From Stenotrophomonas acidaminiphila (GTDB taxonomy: Bacteria; Pseudomonadota; Gammaproteobacteria; Xanthomonadales; Xanthomonadaceae), in assembly GCF_001431595.1 (NCBI RefSeq), contig NZ_LDJO01000012.1:1-64000 (forward strand): DNA of 64,000 nucleotides. The letters run 5' to 3'. Shown piece after piece: positions 16,415 through 24,401 of this stretch. Position 1 is the stretch's first letter. Every line of letters begins with the position of its first letter. Position numbers and translations under genes: made by a program. Under the pieces are notes generated by a model. It saw nothing but the letters and a program-made list of their open reading frames with translations. It was not told the DNA's origin and did not search any database.

Positions 16415-18517
16415 ATGGGACGCAGGCATTGGGTGATGGTCGTGGCGGCACTGACAGGCGGCGCGTTGGCGGCCAGCTACCTGTGGGCGCCCGGTGCGCC
16501 GGATGCGCAGGTGCCGGCGCCGACGCCGCTGGGCTGGCGTGCGCAGGTCGACCTGCTGGGGGGCGATGGCATCGAGGGCGATGCGATGGGCCCGGACCGG
16601 CGCAGCCGCTTCAGCGATCCCTGGGGCGTGGCCCTGGATGCCGGCGGCACGCTCTACGTGGCCGACGCGGGCGCCAACAACCGCATCCTGTATCGCTGGC
16701 TGGACGGTGACTTCCATGTGTTGGCCGGCGGCCGCGAGGGCTTCGCCGACGGCCGCGGTGCGGCTGCCGCGTTTCATACGCCTTCCGGGCTGGCGCTGGA
16801 CCGGCACGGCAACCTGTATGTCGCCGACACCGGCAACCATGCGATCCGCAAGGTCACGCCGCGTGGCGAGGTCAGCACGCTGGCCGGCGACGGCGTGGCC
16901 GGCTTCGCCGACGGGGTCGGGCGCCAGGCGCGCTTCGATGGGCCGATGGGGGTGGCGGTGGATGCGGTCGGGCGCGTCTACGTGGCCGATACCTGGAACG
17001 ACCGCATCCGCGTGATCGAGCCCGGCGGGCGGGTGTGGACGCTGGCCGGCGGCGACCGCCCCGGCTGGGCCGACGGCCAGGGCGGCGCGGCGCGGTTCGA
17101 CACCCCGACCGACATCCGGCTGGCCGCCGACGGCACGCTGTGGGTGGCGGACCTGTACAACGATGCGCTGCGCACCGTGGATGCCTCGGGCCGGGTCGCC
17201 ACCCGCATCGGCGGCCCCGATGGCCAGCGCGTGCTGTGGGGGCCGATGACGCTGGCGCTCACCCACGACGGCGTGGCCTACGTCGGCGAGCGCATCACCG
17301 GCCGCGTGGTGCAGGTGTCGCCGGCCGGGCATGTGGTGGCGGTGGCCGGCGACGCGCAGCGCTTCGCGCGCCCGGCGGGCATCGCACTGGCGCCCGATGG
17401 CAGCCTGCTGCTCGGCGATGCCGATGGCTACCGCATCCACCACCTGCGGCCACCGGTGGCGGGCGCGGCGGTGGCGGACGCGCCGGTCGGGCCGTCGATG
17501 GACAACCCGTTGCCGCGCAACCAGGGTCGCTGGCCGCTGGCGCCGCAGCAGGGCTGGCACGAAGTCGTGGGCACGCTGGGCGAAGTGCGCGGCAACTTCA
17601 GCGGCGAGAGCCGCCACCACCTGCACGGTGGCTTCGACGTGCGCGGCGATGTCGGCCAGACCGTGCTCGCGATCGCCGCGGCCAAGGTCAGCAGTCCGGC
17701 CGCGACCTGGAGCCTGGGCGGGCAGGCCGAGGGCCTGTCGCTGGATACCGTGGACTATATCCACATGAAGGTCGGCCGCGATCCGTCCAACCGCCCGCTC
17801 GATCCGGTGCGCTTCCAGCAGGTGCGCGACGCGGACGGGCGGCTGGTGCGGGTGCGCGTGCGTCGCGGTACCCGCTTCGATCCCGGCGATGCGCTGGGCA
17901 GCATCAACAGCCAGGCCCACGTGCACCTGGTAGTCGGTCCTTCCGGTTACGAGCGCAACGCCGTGCGGCTGGGTTTCGCCAACTACGCCGACCACGTGCC
18001 GCCGCGCATCGACGACATCGCCCTGCTCGATGCCGGTGGCCAGCGGCTGCGAGAGCGCCGCGACGGTCGCCTGCTGGTGCCGCGCGATGGCGGCGATCTG
18101 CAGCTGGTGGTCGAGGCCTGGGACCAGGTGGACGACAACCTGCCGCGCCGCCGCCTCGGCCTGTATGCGCTGGGCTACCAGATCCTGGACGCCGCGGGCC
18201 AGCCGCTGCCCGGCCACGAACAGCCGCGCATGAACATCGAGTTCAACCGCATGCCGCCGCAGTCCGAGGCGGTGAAGGTCGCCTATGCCAAAGACAGCGG
18301 CATCACCGTCCACGGCAGCGCGGTGACGCGGTTCCGCTACGTGCTCACCAACACGGTGCGCGACGGCAGCCTTGCCCGTGGCCGGCTGCAGGTCGGCGAC
18401 CTGCCCGATGGCGACTACATCGTGCGGATCCTGGCGCGTGACCACAGTGGCAACGAGGCCACCACGGGCAGGGACCTGCACGTGCGCCTCCTTTCCGGCG
18501 CAACGGCCGCGGAATAG
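16415..18517 (+). CDS. Secreted NHL beta-propeller fused to M23-like peptidase domain
   Basis: A 700-residue exported protein. After an N-terminal signal or anchor come five or six NHL repeats (residues about 60-350, each with LYVADTGNH-like cores and GxADG turns). The part from about 375 to 510 looks like a lysostaphin-type M23 endopeptidase: HGGFD near 403-407 (HxGxD), YIHM, and HVHL near 502-505, giving the full His/Asp/His zinc set. The last 180 residues look Ig-like or beta-sandwich. Expected to act in the periplasm or outside, perhaps on peptidoglycan; substrate unknown. M23 function is inferred from motifs. Confidence 0.78.
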   Translation: MGRRHWVMVVAALTGGALAASYLWAPGAPDAQVPAPTPLGWRAQVDLLGGDGIEGDAMGPDRRSRFSDPWGVALDAGGTLYVADAGANNRILYRWLDGDFHVLAGGREGFADGRGAAAAFHTPSGLALDRHGNLYVADTGNHAIRKVTPRGEVSTLAGDGVAGFADGVGRQARFDGPMGVAVDAVGRVYVADTWNDRIRVIEPGGRVWTLAGGDRPGWADGQGGAARFDTPTDIRLAADGTLWVADLYNDALRTVDASGRVATRIGGPDGQRVLWGPMTLALTHDGVAYVGERITGRVVQVSPAGHVVAVAGDAQRFARPAGIALAPDGSLLLGDADGYRIHHLRPPVAGAAVADAPVGPSMDNPLPRNQGRWPLAPQQGWHEVVGTLGEVRGNFSGESRHHLHGGFDVRGDVGQTVLAIAAAKVSSPAATWSLGGQAEGLSLDTVDYIHMKVGRDPSNRPLDPVRFQQVRDADGRLVRVRVRRGTRFDPGDALGSINSQAHVHLVVGPSGYERNAVRLGFANYADHVPPRIDDIALLDAGGQRLRERRDGRLLVPRDGGDLQLVVEAWDQVDDNLPRRRLGLYALGYQILDAAGQPLPGHEQPRMNIEFNRMPPQSEAVKVAYAKDSGITVHGSAVTRFRYVLTNTVRDGSLARGRLQVGDLPDGDYIVRILARDHSGNEATTGRDLHVRLLSGATAAE

Positions 18518-18617
18518 CCGGAACGGGCCGGGATGGCCGGGGATGTGGGTCCCGGTCCTGCCCCTGCCTGCGATCTGGCGTGCGGTCTGTCGTCCGGGCG
18601 TGGGGCCGGTTCGCGGC

Positions 18618-18648
18618 AAAAAAAGACCCCGGCCATGCGGCCGGGGTC
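18618..18648 (-). terminator. Rho-independent terminator of the TonB receptor gene
   Basis: A perfect 10-base stem (GACCCCGGCC, 18625-18634, with GGCCGGGGTC, 18639-18648), a 4-base loop and, on the minus strand, a run of seven T (18624-18618). It lies about 45 bases after the receptor stop codon. Confidence 0.93.
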
Positions 18649-18693
18649 CAGTGCGTCTCCACGTTGCAGAGCGCTTTTACAACGGCTGCGCCG

Positions 18694-21600
18694 TCAGAAG
18701 TTGTACGACGCCGAGAACATCACGTAGCGCGGCTCCTGCAGGGCGATCGGCACCATGTAGGTATTGGATACCGTGTAGGGGCCTTCTTCCGAAGTCACGT
18801 CCACCTGCAGCGGCGTCTGGCTGTTCAGCGCGTTGAACACCTGCAGGCTCAACGCCAGCTTGTCGTCCAGGAATGCCGGCCTGTAGGTGACGGCCAGGTC
18901 GACGTTGCGCATCCACGGGTTACGCTTGTCGCCCGGCTTGGCGATGCTGCCCAGGCAGGTGTGGTACGCGGCATCGTAGGAGATCGGGTCGGCTTCGCTG
19001 GTACCTTCGTTGATCGAGCCGTCCGGGTTGTAATAGCCCAGACAGCTGATCGGGCCACCGGACATGATCCGGACGTTGCCGCTGACCATCCACTCCGGCG
19101 TGATCGAGTAGCTGCCGTACATCTTGATCTGGTGGCGGCGGTCATTGGCCAGGTAGCCATCGGCGAAGCGCATCATCTCCGGCGCGTCCCAGTCCTGGGT
19201 CTTGGAGATGTTGGTCTGGCCGAACTCGGACTTCACCTGGCCCTCGTTGTTGCCCTGGCTCTTGCTGTAGGTGTAGTTCAGCCGGCCTTCCCACGTGCCG
19301 TCATACGGATGCTCGACGTACAGGTCCAGCGCCTTGTAGGTACGCTTGACACCTTGTTCGAAGCCCCAGTCCTGCGAGCTCATGCGAATCTCGGTGCGCC
19401 CGGAGCCATCCACGTTCTTGAGGCTGAAGGTGTTGGTGCCGCCCGGGTTGAACATGTAGCAGCTGGCGATTTCCACCGAATCGGGATTGATGCCGCTGGC
19501 GACCAGCTTGTCGACGATCTTGTCCGAATAGCAGACGTCGTCGATCGAAGACTTCAGGTCGCGATAGGTGAGCTTGGCACCCACCACCCAGCTGTCGTTC
19601 AGCATCTTGTCGACGCCCAGGATGAACTCATCCTGGTACATGTTCTTCATGTCCTTCGGGGCGAATGCAAGTACGTCGATGGGCTGGCCATACTCACCGT
19701 TGGAAGACACCGGGCCAGGTGCAGGTGCGCCGCCGACGCCCGGTACTTCGGTCATGCCGGTCGGGAGGCCGTTGGCGCCGATACCGGTATAGGTGTAGTA
19801 CTGCCAGGTGTAGGTGGAGGCAGACGCGCCACGGATGGCGACGTTGTTGGGCATGGCCAGGAAGTAGCGGCCGGCGTTGCCGAACAGCTTCAGCGATGCA
19901 TCGCCCAGCACATCCCAGCTGAAGCCCAGGCGTGGCGCCCACTGGTTCTTGGCGTCCATGTAGGTCTGGCCGCTGTCGTTCTTGTTCTTGAACTCGTCAT
20001 TGCGCAGGCCCAGCGAAACCATCAGGTTCGGGGTGACCTGCCAACGGTCTTCCAGGTACCAGGCCTTCTGGTCCAGCGACATGCTGGTGTTGTTGAAGTA
20101 CTTCAGCTGGCGCACGTAGTAACCCTCGCCGCCAGGTGCACCGACTCCCAGGCCCGCGGAGATGTTCGCGCTTGGGTCGGACGCCTTCTTGTATTCCCAG
20201 TACTCGGCGACCTGCGAGGTGCCTTCGTTGTCGGCCTTGAACTTGATGTTGTCCACGCCCACGCTGAGGGTATGGTTGCCGACCACCCATTCCAGGTCGG
20301 CGCGCAGGCCGGTGGTCTTGTCGCGACCATCGATGGACTGGTAACCGCCCTGGGTGTTCTTGACTTCGTTGCCGCCGTTGGCCGCCGGGTTCTGGTATTT
20401 GGAACCGACGATGTAAGGCACGTCGGGCAGGATCATCGGATTGATCTGGCGGTTGGTGAAATCACTGGTGCCGTAGGTGGCATTCAGTGTCAGGCTGTCG
20501 GTCAGGTAGCTGGTGTACTTCAGGATGCGGTAGTCGGTGTCCTTCTGGATCGGGGTCGGCACCGTGTCCAGCCTGCCACCCTCGGTGAAGGCGTCCAGGT
20601 CATAGTCGTAGTAACTGCCGCTGTAGTGGTTGTTCTGCTGGAACCAGGTGGCTTCCAGAAGATTGTTGTCGTTGATGTTCCAGTCCAGCTTGACGTAATA
20701 CTTGGTGTTGTCGTCCTTGGCATGAACCGAGCGCGCGCTGCCCAGTTTGTTGGGGGTGGTGACGCTGTTGCCGTCGTACCACTCGCCGCCGGCAAAGAAG
20801 AACAGCCGGTCCTGGATGATCGGGCCGCCGACATAGGCGTTGTAGCGGGTGGACCCGGATTCGTTGCCCTTGCCACGCTGGTATTTGGTGCCGGCCAGAT
20901 CCGGGTCGGCGTAGCCCCACTGGCACTTCTCGTCCGCCTCTTCGCCGCAGGTCGAGGGCAGGTTGGGATTGGAGTTGAACTGGGACAGGTCGATATTCGG
21001 CAGGTACAGGTCCTTGCTGTCGTCGCGCAGCGACTTGGGCGCCCAGTCGATCTGGCCGCCGAACTCCCAGTCGTTGCTGCCACGCTTGCCGACCTGGTTG
21101 ATGACGCCGCCATCGGAGCGGCCGTACTTGGCGCTGTAGCCGCCGGTGTAGGTCTCCTGCTGGGCGACGGCCACGAAGGGCAGCCCCGACCCGCCCAGGT
21201 TGGAGAGCGGCTCGCCGGTGAAGTAGCCGTTGACGTAATAGGCGTTTTCGGAGGCGCCTGCGCCGCCGAATGAAACCAGGCCCTTGAGTGCCGAATAGCC
21301 CGCCGCGCCACTGACCGCGCCGGGAGCCAGCATCGCGATGGCTTCGGCGGTACGACCGATCGGCAGGCGTTCCAGCTGTTCGGCGGTGATCACCGTGCGG
21401 GTGTCGACCGCCGTCAGGTCGATCGCGGCGGCAGCAGTGGCACGCACATTGACCGTCTCCAGGGTGGAGGCTTCACCGCCCGCGCTGACGAAGGAGGCAT
21501 CGGTGCCGGCGCCCACGATCACGGAGACATCGCGGCTGGCAATGGCCTGGCCATCGCGCTGGACGGTGACCTTGTAGTTGCCGATGGGCAGCGAGCCGAT

Positions 21601-21801
21601 GTTGTAGCGCCCGTCCGCGCCGACCTGGACGGTACGGCTGAAGCCACTGTTGTTGGTTACCAGTACGGTGGTGGTGCCGGATGCCGCGGGAACGGTGCCG
21701 TAGATGCCGCCGGTGGTGCTCTGTGCATAGGCGCCGCCGGCAATGCACACGCTCAGTGCCGCGCTCAAGGCAGCGCGTTGGATCGTCTTGCGTTTGACCA
21801 T
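18694..21801 (-). CDS. Oar-like TonB-dependent outer-membrane receptor
   Basis: A 1035-residue TonB-dependent transporter. There is a signal peptide ending in AYA, then a carboxypeptidase-regulatory-like beta-sandwich (about 28-110), a TonB-box-like ETVNV near 115, a plug domain and a 22-strand barrel ending in the usual C-terminal Phe (SASYNF). The N-terminal extension and the barrel sequence match the Oar/OmpA-related receptors abundant in xanthomonads, which import large or polymeric substrates; the ligand is unknown. Its codon choice and lower GC differ slightly from its neighbours. A strong GGAGAG lies before the ATG, a clear terminator follows, and an AT-rich upstream region carries a CRP/Clp-type site. 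Confidence 0.92.
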   Translation of the reverse strand: MVKRKTIQRAALSAALSVCIAGGAYAQSTTGGIYGTVPAASGTTTVLVTNNSGFSRTVQVGADGRYNIGSLPIGNYKVTVQRDGQAIASRDVSVIVGAGTDASFVSAGGEASTLETVNVRATAAAAIDLTAVDTRTVITAEQLERLPIGRTAEAIAMLAPGAVSGAAGYSALKGLVSFGGAGASENAYYVNGYFTGEPLSNLGGSGLPFVAVAQQETYTGGYSAKYGRSDGGVINQVGKRGSNDWEFGGQIDWAPKSLRDDSKDLYLPNIDLSQFNSNPNLPSTCGEEADEKCQWGYADPDLAGTKYQRGKGNESGSTRYNAYVGGPIIQDRLFFFAGGEWYDGNSVTTPNKLGSARSVHAKDDNTKYYVKLDWNINDNNLLEATWFQQNNHYSGSYYDYDLDAFTEGGRLDTVPTPIQKDTDYRILKYTSYLTDSLTLNATYGTSDFTNRQINPMILPDVPYIVGSKYQNPAANGGNEVKNTQGGYQSIDGRDKTTGLRADLEWVVGNHTLSVGVDNIKFKADNEGTSQVAEYWEYKKASDPSANISAGLGVGAPGGEGYYVRQLKYFNNTSMSLDQKAWYLEDRWQVTPNLMVSLGLRNDEFKNKNDSGQTYMDAKNQWAPRLGFSWDVLGDASLKLFGNAGRYFLAMPNNVAIRGASASTYTWQYYTYTGIGANGLPTGMTEVPGVGGAPAPGPVSSNGEYGQPIDVLAFAPKDMKNMYQDEFILGVDKMLNDSWVVGAKLTYRDLKSSIDDVCYSDKIVDKLVASGINPDSVEIASCYMFNPGGTNTFSLKNVDGSGRTEIRMSSQDWGFEQGVKRTYKALDLYVEHPYDGTWEGRLNYTYSKSQGNNEGQVKSEFGQTNISKTQDWDAPEMMRFADGYLANDRRHQIKMYGSYSITPEWMVSGNVRIMSGGPISCLGYYNPDGSINEGTSEADPISYDAAYHTCLGSIAKPGDKRNPWMRNVDLAVTYRPAFLDDKLALSLQVFNALNSQTPLQVDVTSEEGPYTVSNTYMVPIALQEPRYVMFSASYNF

Positions 21802-21879
21802 TTCTCTCTCCAGTGGAAGTCCTTGGCGGGGAACCGGAAAATGAACAAGAGCCGAATGCCAAGTGAACTGACAATAACC

Positions 21880-22010
21880 CTCGATTGGCCAAAAGTTAAC
21901 GGTTTGGAAGTCGTTTCGAATGCAAGTTAATTTTTTTCCTTATTTTTCATGAATTTGGGTTTGTATCGATCTTAATTTATGTGACTTTTGTCACTGTTCA
22001 TTTTTCTCGA
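21880..22010 (-). promoter_or_regulatory. AT-rich promoter region of the TonB receptor
   Basis: The most AT-rich stretch of the window, with a long T run (21929-21937), lies upstream of the receptor gene. Candidate core elements include TTAACT with a TTATTG 16 bases further on, read leftward, but no consensus pair stands out, so the exact start is open. The leader to the ATG at 21801 would be long. Confidence 0.5.
21980..21995 (-). promoter_or_regulatory. CRP/Clp-type binding site
   Basis: TGTGA-CTTTTG-TCACT on the plus strand matches the CRP/Clp consensus TGTGA-N6-TCACA at nine of ten conserved positions and is also a perfect GTGAC/GTCAC inverted repeat. Clp, the xanthomonad CRP homologue, responds to c-di-GMP. 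The site is centred about 186 bases upstream of the receptor start codon. Regulation is inferred. Confidence 0.55.
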
Positions 22011-22096
22011 AATCCTGCCCGAAAGGCTTGACAGAAGGCCGGGCGTGAAGCCGCCACCAAGGCCCGGCATCCCTCGGCGGCGGCCTCTGGCCCCGG

Positions 22097-22468
22097 CTAC
22101 CCCAGCCGTACCCGCTCGGCCTGCAGATCCTCCACCTCGCGCACTTCGATGCTGCCGTAGGCCGCCCACGGGAACTGCCGGGCGATGCGCATGGCCTCCC
22201 CGGCGTCGGCGGCTTCGATCAGGTTGAAGCCGGCCAGGATCTCGCGGGTCTCGGCGAAGGGGCCGTCGGTGACCCGCGCCTGGCCGCCGCGGGTGCGCAG
22301 AGTGCGCGCGCTGGCCGGCGGCTGCAGTTTATGCGACATCAGCAAGGTGCCCTGCGCCTGCAGGGCGTCGGCGTGCACCAGGCAGTGGCGCATCTGCGCG
22401 TCGTACTCCTGTTGTGGCAGCGACTGCAGCAACTCCGGGTCGATGTAGATCAGCAGCAGGAATTTCAT
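22097..22468 (-). CDS. DGPF/YCII-related domain protein
   Basis: A 123-residue protein of the DGPF family (YCII-related fold), with the name-giving motif in TDGPFAETRE and the typical N terminus MKFLLLIYID. These small alpha-beta barrels are the constant partners of ECF42 sigma factors, one of which lies 1.9 kb away. No catalytic reaction is established. It is transcribed leftward, opposite to the other module genes, and ATG 22468 begins the conserved fold. Confidence 0.88.
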   Translation of the reverse strand: MKFLLLIYIDPELLQSLPQQEYDAQMRHCLVHADALQAQGTLLMSHKLQPPASARTLRTRGGQARVTDGPFAETREILAGFNLIEAADAGEAMRIARQFPWAAYGSIEVREVEDLQAERVRLG

Positions 22469-22557
22469 GGCAGGGGCCGATTGGAATGGGGGCCCATGAT
22501 GGCGCAGGGCGGGGGCGCGGCAATCATTAACGCGTTCATGAAAAAGGCCGGCGGCGT

Positions 22558-22584
22558 TGTCGATCCTGCCGGCGCCGGTTCGTC
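22558..22584 (+). promoter_or_regulatory. Predicted ECF42-dependent promoter
   Basis: TGTCGA (22558-22563), 17 bases, CGTC (22581-22584). This agrees with the motif known for ECF42 sigma factors (TGTCGA in the -35, CG[A/T]C in the -10). It lies 51 bases before the first DGPF gene of the operon that ends with the ECF42 gene, so autoregulation is likely. Function inferred. Confidence 0.6.
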
Positions 22585-22635
22585 GTACCAGGTGTGAAGC
22601 GGATCGTCCGGTCCGCAACCGTGGAAGGCAGTGCG

Positions 22636-23067
22636 ATGAAAGTGATGGTGATCGTGAAGGCGACGGCGGATACCGAGGCCGGGGTGATGCCCACCGAGGC
22701 CGAGCTTGCGGCGATGGGCGCCTACAACGAGCGGCTGGTGGAGGCCGGGATCATGCTGGCGGGCGAGGGCCTGCACCCCAGCCGGCGCGGCGCGCGGGTG
22801 CGCTTCGACGGCGCGCGGCGCCAGCTCATCGATGGCCCGTTCGCCGAGACCCGGGAACTGATCGCCGGCTTCTGGCTGTGGCAGGTCCGCTCCATGGACG
22901 AGGCGGTGGAGTGGCTCGCACGCGCGCCGTTCGATGCCGACGGCACCGCACCGGTGGAGGTGGAGATCCGCCCGGTGTTCGAGGCCGAGGACTTCGGCGA
23001 GGCCTTCACTCCGGAACTGCGCGCGCAGGAGCAACGTCTGCGCGACCGCATCGAACGCAACGACTGA
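22636..23067 (+). CDS. DGPF/YCII-related domain protein
   Basis: A 143-residue second DGPF-family protein (motif IDGPFAETRELIAGF), more like the longer branch with an extended C terminus. First gene of the rightward run of five ending in the ECF42 sigma factor, directly behind the predicted ECF42 promoter. ATG 22636 (after GGAAGGCA) is chosen over the upstream frame start at 22594, which would fall only about ten bases after the -10. Cytoplasmic; biochemical role unknown. Confidence 0.88.
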   Translation: MKVMVIVKATADTEAGVMPTEAELAAMGAYNERLVEAGIMLAGEGLHPSRRGARVRFDGARRQLIDGPFAETRELIAGFWLWQVRSMDEAVEWLARAPFDADGTAPVEVEIRPVFEAEDFGEAFTPELRAQEQRLRDRIERND

Positions 23068-23089
23068 TCCGACACCGAGGACACATGCG

Positions 23090-23527
23090 ATGAAACTGAT
23101 TCCTTTCCTGGGCTTCAACGGCGACACCCACGAGGCGATGGCGTTCTACGCCAGGGCACTGGGCGGCAAGGTGGTATCGGAGATGAAGTACGCCGACATG
23201 CCCGCCGGTCCCGACATGGAGGGCGACGCCTGCGGCGGATACAGCCCGCGGCCGGAGCACGTCGCCCACTGCCAGGTGGAGGCCGGCGGCGCGATCCTGA
23301 TGGCCGCCGACGGCCCGCCTGCCCAGGGGCCGTGCGCCACCACCATCAACGTCGACGTGGACAGTGTCGAGGAAGCCGAACGCGTGTTCGCCGCGCTGGC
23401 CGAAGGAGGCCAGGTGCAGATGCCGTTGGCCGAGACGTTCTGGGCCCGGCGCTGGGGCATGCTGGTGGACCGCTACGGCAAGCCGTGGATGGTCAACTGC
23501 ATGAAGCCGATGGACGGGGGCCACTGA
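23090..23527 (+). CDS. VOC-family protein (PhnB-like)
   Basis: A 145-residue vicinal-oxygen-chelate fold protein of the PhnB-like branch: the N terminus IPFLGFNGDTHEAMAFYARALGG and the C-terminal WGMLVDRYGKPWMVNC are typical. Such proteins are related to glyoxalase and antibiotic-resistance enzymes, but this branch usually lacks a defined activity. Third-position GC and spacing (22 bases after the DGPF gene, 2 before the next) show it belongs to the ECF42 operon. Confidence 0.85.
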   Translation: MKLIPFLGFNGDTHEAMAFYARALGGKVVSEMKYADMPAGPDMEGDACGGYSPRPEHVAHCQVEAGGAILMAADGPPAQGPCATTINVDVDSVEEAERVFAALAEGGQVQMPLAETFWARRWGMLVDRYGKPWMVNCMKPMDGGH

Positions 23528-23529
23528 CG

Positions 23530-23934
23530 ATGGCGGCGCCACAGATGATCTTCGTCAACCTGCCGGTACGCGACCTGGACGCGTCCAAGGCGTTCTTCAC
23601 CGCGCTCGGCTATGCCTTCAATCCGCGCTTCACCAACCAGGACGCGGCGTGCATGGTCATCAGCGACACCATCTACGTGATGTTGCTGGTGGAGCCGTTC
23701 TTCCGCGGCTTCACGCCCAGGCCGCTGTGCGATGCGCGCAGCCACACCGAGGTCATCACCTGCCTGTCGGCACCCAGCCGCGCCGCGGTGGACGCGCTGC
23801 TGGACAAGGCGCTGGCCGCCGGCGCGGACGAGCCGATGCCGGCGCGTGACTACGGCTTCATGTACCAGCGTGGCTTCCAGGACCTGGACGGCCACCTGTG
23901 GGAAATCGCCCACATGGACGGCGAACCCGGCTGA
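23530..23934 (+). CDS. VOC/glyoxalase-fold protein
   Basis: A 134-residue protein of the vicinal-oxygen-chelate superfamily (FVNLPVRDLDASKAFFTALGY at the start, FQDLDGHLWEIAHMD at the end with the usual terminal Glu). It is close to the lactoylglutathione-lyase-like YoaH/YdcJ-type proteins; the substrate is unknown. It starts two bases after the preceding VOC gene's stop and is the third gene of the ECF42 operon. Confidence 0.85.
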   Translation: MAAPQMIFVNLPVRDLDASKAFFTALGYAFNPRFTNQDAACMVISDTIYVMLLVEPFFRGFTPRPLCDARSHTEVITCLSAPSRAAVDALLDKALAAGADEPMPARDYGFMYQRGFQDLDGHLWEIAHMDGEPG

Positions 23935-23994
23935 ACCCCCGGCGGCCGCGGGCCCGCGGTCGCCCCGCCCGTTCATTGCATGCAGGAGACAGCG

Positions 23995-24351
23995 ATGCGT
24001 TATGTCGATGGTTTCGTGATACCGGTGCCGCAGGAGCGGCTCGCCGAGTACCGGCGCATGGCGCGCCTGGGCAGCAAGGTGTGGAAGGAGCATGGCGCAC
24101 TGGCCTATCTGGAAGCGGTGGCCGATGACGTCAAGCCGGGCAGGCACACCTCGTTCCCGCAGGCGGTCAAGCTCAAGCCCGGCGAAGTGGTGGTCTTCGC
24201 CTACATCGTCTACCGCTCGCGCGCGCACCGCGACCGGGTCAACGCCAGGGCGATGGCCGATCCGCGCCTGGCAGGCATGAACGCCGGCAATGTCCCGTTC
24301 GACGGCAAGCGCATGTTCTGGGGTGGGTTCAAGGCCTTCGTCGACGCGTGA
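23995..24351 (+). CDS. DUF1428 family protein
   Basis: A 118-residue member of the DUF1428 family, a dimeric alpha-beta barrel related in fold to the YCII/DGPF proteins: YVDGFVIPVP at the start and the conserved FDGKRMFWGGF at the end. The role is not established. ATG 23995 is set by AGGAGAC five bases upstream; a frame start at 23980 lies before that site. Its end overlaps the longest possible frame of the ECF42 gene. Confidence 0.88.
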   Translation: MRYVDGFVIPVPQERLAEYRRMARLGSKVWKEHGALAYLEAVADDVKPGRHTSFPQAVKLKPGEVVVFAYIVYRSRAHRDRVNARAMADPRLAGMNAGNVPFDGKRMFWGGFKAFVDA

Positions 24352-24401
24352 CCGGCGGTGCGCTTGCGCCCCCGCCGATGCAATGCTGTGATCGCGGGCG
24401 G

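Noticed and set aside
18580..21273. An 897-codon open frame opposite the TonB-dependent receptor
   Set aside because: The minus strand encodes a full receptor with signal peptide, plug, barrel and terminator. The plus frame has Val/Ala/Arg/Gly-biased composition and no recognisable domain.
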